A stretch of 64,000 nt of DNA from Lutraria lutraria (lineage: Eukaryota; Mollusca; Bivalvia; Venerida; Mactridae): the NCBI GenBank assembly GCA_964023205.1, contig OZ026835.1, positions 11,862,414 through 11,926,413 of the forward strand, written 5' to 3'. The first letter of the stretch is position 1; each line of letters begins with the position of its first letter. This document shows, in pieces, positions 1 to 9,800 of this stretch. The notes beneath the pieces were generated by a model that was given only the letters and a program-made list of their open reading frames with translations, had not been told where the DNA came from and made no database searches. The position numbers and the translations under genes were made by a program.

Positions 1-1342
1 CTTCTTCTCAAAAACCACAAGGCCTAGAGCTTAGATATTTTGTATATGGCATTGTCTAGTGGACCTCTACCAAGTTTGTTCAAATTATGGCCCCGGGGTC
101 AAAATTGGCCCTGCCCTGGGGTTTATTCTATTTTATATAGGAAAATTTAAAAAAATTTCTTCTCCAAAACCACAAGGCCTAGAGCTAAGATATTTGGTAT
201 GTAGCATTGTCTAGTGGACCTCTACCAAGTTTGTTCAAATTATTGCCCTAGGGTCAAAATTGGCCCTGCCCCGGGGGTCACTTGATTTATATAGACTTAT
301 ATAGGAAAATTAAAAAAATCTTCTTCTCCAAAACCGCAAGGCCTAGAGCTTAGATATTTTGTATGTGGCATTGTCTAGTGGACCTCTACCAAGTTTGTTC
401 AAATTATGGCCCCGGGCTCAAAATTAGCCGTGCCCTGGGGTTTATTCTATTTTATATAGGAAAATTTAAAAAATCTTCTTCTCCGAAACCACAAGGCCTA
501 GAGCTAAGATATTTGGTATGTAGCATTGTCTAGTGGACCTCTACCAAGTTTGTTCAAATTATTGCCCTAGGGTCAAAATTGGCCCCGCCCCGGGGGTCAC
601 TTGATTTATATAGACTTATATAGGAAAATTTTAAAAATCTTCTTCTCCGAAACCACAAGGCCTAGAGCTAAGATATTTGGTATGTAGCATTATCTAGTAG
701 TCCTCTACCAAGTTTGTTCAAATTATTGCTCTAGGGTCAAAATTGGCCCTGGGGTCAAAATTGGCCCTGCCCTAGGGTTTATTCTTTTTATATAGGAAAA
801 TTAAAAAAATTTTCTTCTCCAAAACCACAAGGCCTAGAGCTAAGATATTTGGTATGTAGCATTGTCTAGTGGACCTCTACCAAGTTTGTTCAAATTATTA
901 CCTTAGGGTCAAAATTGGCCCCGCCCCGGGGGTCACTTGATTTATATAGGAAAATTTAAAAAATCTTCTTCTCCGAAACCGCAAGGCCTAGAGCTTAGAT
1001 ATTTTGTATGTGGCATTGTCTAGTGGACCTCTACCAAGTTTGTTCAAATTATGGCCCCGGGCTCAAAATTAGCCCTGCCCTGGGGTTTATTCTATTTTAT
1101 ATAGGAAAATTTTAAAAAATCTTCTCCGAAACCACAAGGCCTAGAGCTAAGATATTTGGTATCTAGCTTTGTCTAATGGACCTCTTTTAAATCTGTTCAT
1201 ATAATGGCCATGGGATAAAAAACGGCCCAGATCGGTCACTTGATCTTACTTAGACTCGTATAGAAAACTTCAACAATGTTAATCTCCAAATGACCTTTTC
1301 TCCTGGTGAGCATTTATAGGGCCATCATCAGGCCCTCTTGTT
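1..1342 (+). repeat. Hairpin-ended element with tandem core (core type 1), left end outside window
   Basis: About eight tandem monomers of 150-170 bases, each with 'aaaccacaaggcctagagct', 'gtctagtggacctctacc' and 'gttcaaattat'. Two variants occur in near alternation: one with 'ccccgccccgggggtcacttgattt', the other with 'cctgccctggggtttattct'. It ends in the same terminal segment as 4444-5236 and 39569-41497 (ggtgagcatttatagggccatca...ggccctcttgtt). Confidence 0.8.
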
Positions 1343-1723
1343 ATCTTCATGTTGTGGTGAATTATTTATAAATGATTCATTCTACATATTCAATGAAAAT
1401 AAACTGTTAGAAATGAATGTTTGTATTAGGGTCTGCAATTCTTGATTGATGTTTGTATGTCCAGGAAATATGCAAATAATTAATTATGCTCACTTAGCAC
1501 CAATTTCTGTGATCCAGGTTTTCAACAAAGTTGAGACTGTTCACTAGTCCTGGAAGTAGAAACTATTTCTGCTTAGTTGACTATTTGAAACATGGTTTGG
1601 TACATAGAATTACTAAAGTTACTGCATGTCTATGTTTTTAAACTACTTTCTTTTAAGTAAATATAAGAATAAAATAATTGTGTGCCAAGCATTTCAATTC
1701 TGTGTTAATTCACTAAGTTGCTC
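1343..1723. other. Intron, nothing recognised
   Basis: AT-rich intronic DNA with no coding, RNA or repeat signal that I can support. Confidence 0.5.
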
Positions 1724-3395
1724 TTTAGATCTTCATATTTGTGACAAAATAGATTTAATATTTCTGAACAACTTATGTGACATGTGTGTCTGTAGTTTAG
1801 CACCTTTAGTAACTTGATGTATTTATGTGCTGGTATGATATACTCTACCAAATTCTAACATTAGCCTCTGTGTTGGCAATATTATAACTTTTAAAGAAAT
1901 AACTTCTCTCACACACTTTGTCTTTCATGTTGTTTATACTTTGATTTTGAATCTGTTTGATTAAGACTGTAAACAGTAATTGGGTAGTTTTTAGATTCTT
2001 GTCTACTTTCAGTTTCATTTCTATAACCTATAACCTATCAACTTATTACTATAATACTATATTATTATAATTTGGGTTAGGTGGATATAAAAATAGACAC
2101 AGCTTGATTGTAAACATGTTTCTAAAAGTAGATTTTGTGTGTGATATTCACAGTTTATAGAAATAAATTATCATGTGTAAAAAAATGAGCTGCACTATGG
2201 TATTTATCTTCCTGTGTGATTTGGATTCAGTATTTATTGTACTACAAGTAAACATGAAGAAATTATACTTTTTGGTTTTTAATGAAAAAAAAGAACTAAA
2301 GAAAAATAAACATGTTATGCATATTTACAACTCAACAGTGTGTATAGAAGGAGAACTGTTATATATACTTGGGTCTTACATAAATATTTTTGAGGGTGGT
2401 CCGGAGGTAATGGGTTACCTACTATTTCTCCCATTCCACATTTGACCATCTTCTTTTGTTATTCATTAAATCCGAATGATTTGTAGATGTTTATTTCTAG
2501 GATACTACCTGTATGAATTGTTTGATTGATGACAATTTTGATACTGACTTGCATTTTAAGAGAAGTTTAACTTACAAGTAGTGAGCATGTTTTGAAATGA
2601 CAAATTAAGAAAGACACTTTGTTACTCTTTAGATCTTCAGATTTATGACAAAATATTTATGTTAATATATGTAATATTTATGAATATCTTTAAACAGTTA
2701 AAGTGACCTTGTGAATCTGTAGTTAAGCCCCTTTTGATAACTTTAAGTATTTATCTGCTGGTGTGTTATACTCTACCAAATAATGACATTGGCTGATTTA
2801 ACTTCTCACATACTTTGTTTTAGTTTGAAACATTTAGATTCTTGCCTACTTTCAGTTTCATTTCCATAACCAATTATATAAGTATTCTTGTGTTTTAAAT
2901 TTGATCTCATCTAAAACGCTAACATTGCCTATAAGTTTTTTATTTCTGTTTTTCCCTGGAATATCTTACAATTTTAACTAAACTAAAAACTCTGCGTCTA
3001 ATGTTTTGGATTTCCACTTTGTCTAAAAATAGACATGACTTGATTGTAAAATTGTTTCTAAAAATAGATTTTGTGTGCAATATTCACAGATAATAGAAAT
3101 AAATTATCATGTTTAAAAAATTAAGCTGCCCTACAATATTCATCTTCCTGTGTAATTTGGATTAAGTATTTATTGTACCCACAAGTAAACATAAAGAATG
3201 TTCAATATTTGGTATTAAATGAAAAAAAAGAACTACATATAAATAAACATACTATGCATATTTACATCTCAACAGTGTGTTTCGAAGGAGAATCGGTATA
3301 TAACCTTATGTATACATTGTCAAGATTGGGAGGTGGTCCGGAGGTAATGGGTTATCCACTATTTCTCCCATTCCACATTTGACCATCTTCTTTTT
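1724..3395. repeat. Tandem segmental duplication, about 0.9 kb unit
   Basis: The stretch from 1724 (ttagatcttcatatttgtgac) to about 2460 recurs, diverged, from 2629 to about 3395 at an offset of about 905-940 bases. Shared landmarks: 'gtgacaaaata', 'ctgtagtttag/ctgtagttaag', 'tgctggtatgatatactctacc', 'aaataaattatcatgt', and the end 'ggtggtccggaggtaatggg' to 'cacatttgaccatcttct'. Indels make the offset drift. Short frames inside are not conserved as protein between copies. Confidence 0.75.
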
Positions 3396-3591
3396 GTTTT
3401 ATATATTAATTATTAAATCGGAATGATCTGTAGATGTTATTAAATAATTTGTTAATATCGCTATTTATCATTAATATAAGATGTTAAGATAATAGATTGA
3501 TGACAAGTTTGATAATGACTTGCATTTTAAGATAAAATTTAGTAGTGAGCATGTTTTAAAATAACAAATTAAGACAATTTACAAGTGTTTT

Positions 3592-4380
3592 TAGCGATTG
3601 CATTTTTAGATCGATGAATGTCTGGCGTCTGGCCACAATTAGTTTGTTTACACTCTAGCATCCACAGCTCTTAACGAATTGTAATCAAACTTGCTCACAA
3701 TGTATATGGCCACAATGTCTCGGCAAAGTTCGATTATGGGCAAAATCGGACAATAACTTCTAGAGTTATGGGCCCTTGAATTTCAAAATTTGCTATATTT
3801 AGCTTGTTTGCACTCTAGCGCCTTCATTTATTCACCAATCTTAATCATATTTGCAGTAAATGTGTATAACCAAGGGATCTTGGACAAGTTCGATTATGGG
3901 CAGAATCGGACCACAACTTCAAGAGTTATGGGCCCTTGACTTTGAATATTTGCTATATTTGAGTTTGTTTACACTCTAGCACATTTATTTATTCACCAAT
4001 CCTAATAATATTCAGACCAGAACGTTAAGAGTTATTGGCCCTTGAAAATTTGCTATATTTTAGCTTGTTTACACTCCATCGCCTTCATTTATTCACCGAT
4101 CCTAATCATTATATTTAGAATGAATGTGTATGACCTTATTGTCTTGGACAAGTTAAGTTATGGGTGGAATCGGACCACAACTTCAAGAGTAATAGGCCCT
4201 TGGATTAGAAAATTGCTACGTTTTAGCTTGTTTAACAGTATTATACCTTCATTGTTGGTTTTGATCTCAAAATCTATGTAAAAATGGGTTAGGCGAGATG
4301 GAAACTATTATTATCTGGTCATTAATTATAGTGCCTTGGTTCTCAGGTGAGCGATCAAGGGCCATCTTGGCCCTCTTGTT
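3592..4380 (+). repeat. Hairpin-ended element with core type 2, 5' end worn
   Basis: Tandem units of about 135 bases ('tttgtttacactctagc', 'ttcatttattcaccaatcctaat', 'gattatgggcaaaatcggac', 'gagttatgggcccttga'). Ends 'ctcaggtgagcgatcaagggccatcttgg' plus 'ccctcttgtt'. Same core as 55151-55893. Confidence 0.75.
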
Positions 4381-4443
4381 TATCAACAGCAACAACAGTA
4401 CTTAAATAGTTAACTGTCAGATGTTTTTCAGATCTTGCTCTTG

Positions 4444-5236
4444 TTAGCTCACCAGAGCACAAATGTGCTCAAGGTGAGCTTTTGTGATCGCCCTGCGTCC
4501 ATCGTGCGTCATTCGTCGTGAAGTGGCGTCCATGTTTACATAAAACAACATCTCCTACACCGCTATGCCGATTGCAACCAAACTTTGCTGGAATGATCCT
4601 TGGGTGGTCCCCTTTCAAAGTTGTTCAAAAAATTAAATTTTATTAAAAACTCTGGTTGCTATGGCAACAAAATTAATAGAAAAAACTTAAAAAATCTTCT
4701 TGTCCGAAACCACAAGGCCTAGAGCTAAGATATTTGATATGTACCATTGTCTAGCGGACATCTATCATGTCTGTTCAAATTATTGCCCTAGGGTCAAAAT
4801 TGGCCCCGCCCCGGGGGTCACTTGATTTATATAGACTTATATAGGAAAATTTAAAAAATCTTCTCCAAAACTGCAAGGTCTAGAGCTTTGATATTTTGTA
4901 TGTGGCATTGTCTAGTGGACCTCTACCAAGTTTGTTCAAATTATGGCCCCGGGGTCAAAATTAGCCCTGCCCTGGGGTGTACTCTATTTTATATAGGAAA
5001 ATTTAAAAAAATCTTCTAGTCCGAAACCACAAGGCCTAGAGCTAAGATATTTGGTATCTAGCTTTGTCTAATGGACCTCTTTTAAATCTGTTCATATAAT
5101 GGCCATGGGATAAAAAATTGGCCCAGATGGGTCACTTGATCTTACTTGGACTCGTATAGAAAACTTCAACAATGTTCATCTCCAAATGACCTTTTCTCCT
5201 GGTGAGCATTTATTGGGCCATCATGGCCCTCTTGTT
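4444..5236 (+). repeat. Hairpin-ended element with core type 1, complete, short
   Basis: Begins with the imperfect hairpin ttagctcaccagagcac...gtgctcaaggtgagct and carries about three core monomers. It ends with the palindrome gggccatcatggccc followed by tcttgtt. Same ends as the 1.9-kb copy at 39569-41497, with fewer monomers. Confidence 0.85.
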
Positions 5237-5264
5237 ACTTTACCTGAGCCAGAGTTCTCTGAAT

Positions 5265-5500
5265 GTTTGTTTGATCTAGTTTTACGCCCCTTTTCAACAG
5301 TCAGTCAGTTGAGATGGACAGTTCACCTAACCATATCTTCCTGGGAAGAGCCAGTTCTAGACTTCAGTCCTCCATAAGCCTTCTTTCTCACATAAAGAGA
5401 CATGGTCGGTAGCGGGGCTTCAATCCACGACCCTGTATCAGTGAGAGGTTACATTGATATGAAGTAAACGACCTTAACCACTTGACCACAGAAGCAGGTC
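5265..5500 (-). mobile_element. tRNA-headed SINE, family A (class II tRNA-like head), minus strand
   Basis: On the minus strand the head reads cctgcttctgtggtcaagtg followed by 'gttaaggtcg' and a B-box-like cgtggattgaagccc. The body 'gaggactgaagtctagaact ggctcttcc' is shared with copies at 15672, 19841 and 49307. Flanks gttctctgaat (5254-5264) and gttctcagaat (5501-5511) are a probable target duplication, 10 of 11 matching. Confidence 0.8.
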
Positions 5501-5539
5501 GTTCTCAGAATCAGCTGCAAGTATCAATTCAGTCACATT

Positions 5540-5870
5540 TGAGGTTGTTAACACTCTAGAGGTCCCAGTTCAAACATGGGTTATTGGGGGTCAGAAATTA
5601 GGTCACCAGGTCATATCACAGTAAAACTGTGTTAACACTCAGGAGGTACAATTTTATTGGATCTTCACCACACTATGTCAGAATGTATGTCTCTATGGTA
5701 TCTTGGACAAGTTCAAACATTGGTTATCTGGAGTCGGAAATTAGGTCACCAGGTCATATCACAGAAAAACCTTGTTAACAACAGACCTCATGACACATGC
5801 TCAAAATAATGTTTTTGTCAGCAAGCAAAGATTCTCATGTGAGTGATATAGGGCAATTTTATTGTTTTAT
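5540..5870 (+). repeat. Truncated element with core type 3
   Basis: Two units with 'gttaacactc', 'ggtcaccaggtcatatcaca' and 'ttggacaagttcaaaca', then the worn 3' end 'tctcatgtgagtgatatagggcaatttt'. Related to 7771-8926 and 42545-43370. Confidence 0.65.
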
Positions 5871-5936
5871 GTCCCCCATAACATCTGTAGATGTTTCTTT
5901 ATTCTGATTTAGGTTGAATTTCGGTTGAAGAATATC

Positions 5937-6325
5937 TAATGTATCGGATTTCCACTTATTCTAAAAATAAACACAAATTGATAGTAAAAAAATTCTAAAA
6001 ATATATTTTATGTCTGATGACATGGTTTATACAAATAAATAATCATGTGTAAAAATCAAATAGTGCTACATTATCTTTTAACTTAGGTAATTTAAATTTA
6101 TTGTTTATTGCTTCACCAGAAATTTTAAAGATATTCCCCTTTTCTGTTATTAATTTACTAAGAAAGAACTGTATAAGAAGTGGATGTTATGCATATTTCA
6201 AACTCAACTGTGTGTTAGAAGGAAAACTGGTTTATATGTAGATGATGTAATTTTCTCAATATTGGGGTGGTCCGGAGGCAATGGGTTACCTGCTACTTTA
6301 CCCATTCCACATTTGACCATCTTTT
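5937..6325. repeat. Third, more diverged copy of the ggtggtccggagg repeat
   Basis: Starts 'aatgtatcggatttccactt', has 'aaataaataatcatgtgtaaaa', and ends 'ggtggtccggaggcaatggg' to 'cacatttgaccatctttt', paralleling the right half of the two units at 1724-3395. This shows the right half is a dispersed repeat. Confidence 0.7.
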
Positions 6326-6355
6326 AAATTTTGTTAAGGATGGCCTAGCTTGTTT

Positions 6356-6565
6356 TATATGTTTGGCTGAAAATAAAAATAAGTTTGGTCGGAATGCTCC
6401 GACCCAGAAGTTGGGTATGTTGGTAGGGTTTTTGTTTTTACTACAACATAAGTACAAAAAATGCCCCCCAAAAATAAATTTAATTTCATTCATTTGCTAG
6501 GATTTTCATGAGTAGGTCTGAACACTCCAAACAAACCTATTTTATTTTCAGCCAAACATATGTTT
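6356..6565. mobile_element. MITE with about 48-base imperfect inverted termini
   Basis: The left arm starting 'tatgtttggctgaaaata' (6358) is the inverted complement of the right arm ending 'tattttcagccaaacata' (to 6560). Pairing extends inward to 'ggaatgctccgacc' / 'ggtctgaacactcc'. The two short overlapping frames here are products of this repeat. Confidence 0.75.
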
Positions 6566-6569
6566 AATA

Positions 6570-6717
6570 TACAGTACAACCTCTGTAGAGCAACACCCTG
6601 TGGGAGCTGCAAATATTGGCTGTTGTTCAGAGGTTGTTGCTTTACAGAGGTTAAATTTATAGTAAATATCAGCTTAGGGAAATTTTGAAGGTGTTGTTAT
6701 AGAGAGGTTGTACTGTA
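6570..6717. mobile_element. MITE family T1 (TACAGTACAACCTC termini), touching exon 1 acceptor
   Basis: Starts tacagtacaacctctgtaga and ends agaggttgtactgta, inverted termini of at least 15 bases with TA at the edges. Copies at 18389-18567 and (worn) about 57480-57721. It stops 17 bases before the AG of MDN1 exon 1. Confidence 0.85.
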
Positions 6718-6734
6718 TGTGTTTTATATTTCAG

Positions 6735-6867
6735 ATGTGGTAAGACTACAGTATGTCAGCTGTATGCTGCTCTATATAAAACTATGTTACACAGTGTCAA
6801 CTGTCATCTACACACTGAAAGTACAGATTTTCTAGGTGGTCTCAGACCTGTCAGATCCCATTCTGAG
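6735..6867 (+). CDS. MDN1: MDN1 exon 1 of 41: AAA4 P-loop
   Basis: Fragment residues 1-44. The first base closes a Gly codon begun in an exon left of the window; the frame continues CGKTTVCQLYAALYK (Walker A), then SVNCHLH and FLGGLRPVR, all midasin AAA4 hallmarks. Acceptor TTTCAG, donor GTTAGT, ending in phase 0. A MITE ends only 17 bases before the acceptor AG. The next intron (348 bases) holds nothing I recognise. Confidence 0.93.
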
Positions 6868-9800
6868 GTTAGTAAACTTATTCATACCTCACAGGATTTC
6901 AGTCATTTCGTATTGTTTCTTATTGGGCGAGTAGTCAATGATGTAATAGATTGTCTGGTTTTCAACAAATTCATAGGTTCAAAGTTAACCATTGGAAATC
7001 AATTCTGTTATTACTTTGCTTATTATTAGAGTTATTAACCATGTTTTTAACGACAAAAGGCATCTTCAAACATAATTTCCATTCTGTAACTTTTGTTTAG
7101 ACTGACGTATAACAAAGCAAGATTTTATAGTGACTTAGTTTGGATTTTAACTTTAGGATTCTGGGGTCAAGGTCAGCATATCAAAACAAGGTCAATAATA
7201 TTTCTTTATATTCAGGAGGACAAGGACAAATTATTTGAGTGGGTGGATGGTCCTCTTATACAAGCCATGAAAGAAGGTGCTATGTTCCTCATTGATGAAA
7301 TCTCATTGGCTGATGACAGTGTCCTTGAGAGGTTAAATAGTGTCCTTGAACTTGAACGCACAATTCTATTGGCTGAGAAAGGAGGTGGAGATGGTAACCA
7401 GAATGAGGTGGAACAAGTTGTTGCTAAGGATGGTTTCCATGTGTTTGCTACCATGAATCCTGGTGGAGATTTTGGCAAGAAGGAGGTGAGATTTGAAATG
7501 AATAACATCTGCTGATGTTTTGTTTTGTTAGTATGAAATCTCATGCAATAACTTGGAGATTGATGTATTTATAGTTATTTTACTGTAGTGTTAATTGAAT
7601 CTGTACTCTGTTTGAAGTGGAATCCATATTACAGAAGGTTTTGTTTTGGTTGATGCTTTCTAATATTTAATTTGATAGTTTCAGTTTTGATTTTATTTCC
7701 TTCATTGATATTGTCATTTTGTGTTATGAATCATGCTATTTGAATCTAGACATTTAGTAAATCTTTTTTTAGCTCACATGTCACAAAGTGACAAAGAGAG
7801 CTATTAGGATCACTCTCCGTCCGGCGGTGTGCGTCGTGCGTCGTCAAACTTTATGTTGTGACCTCACTAGGGGCCACATTTTTAGCTCAATTTTAGCAAA
7901 ACTGGGTCAGAATGTTAATATCAACAAAATCTCGGACGAGTTCGATATTGGGCCACTTGGGGTCAAAAACTAGGTCACCAGAGCCAAATAAGGGAAAACC
8001 TTGTGAACACTTTAGAAATCACTATTTTGACTGGATCTTCATGAAACTTTGTCAGAATGTTTATTTTAATAATATGTAGGTCAAGTTTGATAATGGGTCA
8101 TTTCTGTAGTAAAATTAGGTCACTAGGGCAAATTGCTGGAAAACCTTGTGAACACTCTAGAAGTCACTGTTTTGATTGGATGATCATGAAACCTTGTCAG
8201 AATGTTTGTCTTCATGATATCTTGGACGAGTTTGAACATGGGTCATCTTGGGTCAAAAACTAGGTCGCTAGGTCAAATTTTATGAAAAACCATGTTAACA
8301 CTGGAGATTTCACAGTTATTATTGGATCTTCACCAAACTTTGTCAAATCGTTTGTTTTAATGATATAACGGTCAAGTATAAATATGGGTCATCTGGGGTC
8401 AATAACTAGGTCACCAGGTCAAATCTTAGGAAAACTTTGTTAACACTGTAGATGTCACAGTTTTAATTGGATCTTCACCAAACCTTGTCAAAATGGTTGC
8501 CTCAATGATATGTGGGTGAAGGATGAACATGGGTCAGCCGGGTTCAAAAACTGGGTCACAAGGTCAAATCTTAGGTAAAAATCTTGTAAAAGCTCTAAAT
8601 GTCATGGTTTTGTTTGGATCTTGGCCAAACCTTGTCAGATTGTTTGTCTTAATGATATTAAGGACAAGTTTAAATATGGGTCACCTAGGGTCAAAAACCA
8701 GGTCACAAGGTCAAATCTTAGGAAAACCTTATTAACACTGTAGATGTCAAATTTTGATTGTATCTTCACCAAACCTAGTCAGACTGTTTGTCTTAATGAT
8801 ATGTAAGACAAATTCGAACATAGGTCGTCTGGGGTCAAAAACTAGGTCACCGGTTCAAAACAATGTTTTAATGAGTGAACAGTGATTGTCATGTGAGCGA
8901 TATAGGGCCATCTTGGCCCTCTTGTTGTGAGGAACTACGGATCTTCTTGTCATTATTTTAAAGATAGTTATAATGAAATGCACTTGAAATCTTAAGTGAA
9001 GTTTATTTCTCCAGCTGTCACCAGCTTTACGAAACAGGTTTACTGAAATCTGGTGTCCACCGTCCAATCAGAGACAAGATCTTATAGACATTATAGAACA
9101 CAATCTGCATGCTGGGATACATTTATGTAATCAGGAAGACGGTACCAGTGGTATCGGGAGAGCTATCATGGACTTTGTCGACTGGTTCAGTAATAATGAG
9201 TTAGGAAAAAGGTTTGTTCATTATGTTCGGCATCAATAAACTTCTGTTTTTCAGTAAATTAACAAATGGTTAATGAAATAACTGATTTCTACTGACTGAA
9301 TTAAATAAAAAAAATTGCACTGTGCAAATGAAGTAAATAAATGCTGTATTCTTTGTATAAAAACTTGAATTAAAATCATGTTCAGTATCTTGAAAGGTGA
9401 TTGAATTTGAATGCATTTGTTACATTTTTATGTTGGTCTGCTTTGTGTTGTCTCTTATATTAGTATTGTCTGTGTTTTCAGGTGCACTGTTAGCATCAGA
9501 GATATACTTACCTGGGTTCAGTTTATAAATACCTGCTCAAAAACACTGGATTCTGATGTTGCCATGGAAACTGATGAAACACCTAGCAACCAACTTGACC
9601 CTGCTGTAGCTTATATACATGGTGCTTGTCTTGTGTTCCTGGACGGTCTTGGTGCTGGTAAGTGACTCTGGGAAACAGATACTTTTTTATATCTGAAACA
9701 ACTTCAGACAATGATCATTACAGGGCTTGACCAATTTTGTTATTCAAGTCACCTACCTTGCAGGATGACATGCTTAGAATTTTAACTTGACCTGTTGCAG

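Noticed and set aside
2173..3382. Two similar frames (90 and 69 codons) ending in the same residues (GPEVMGY...LFLPFHI) as a possible gene pair
   Set aside because: They lie in a duplicated repeat, the third copy (about 6267) reads in a different frame, and lengths and starts differ. Similarity is at DNA level only.
7212..7544. 110-codon minus-strand frame opposite MDN1 exon 2
   Set aside because: Shadow of a strongly conserved plus-strand exon; Ser/Pro-rich composition is what the reverse of this exon gives.
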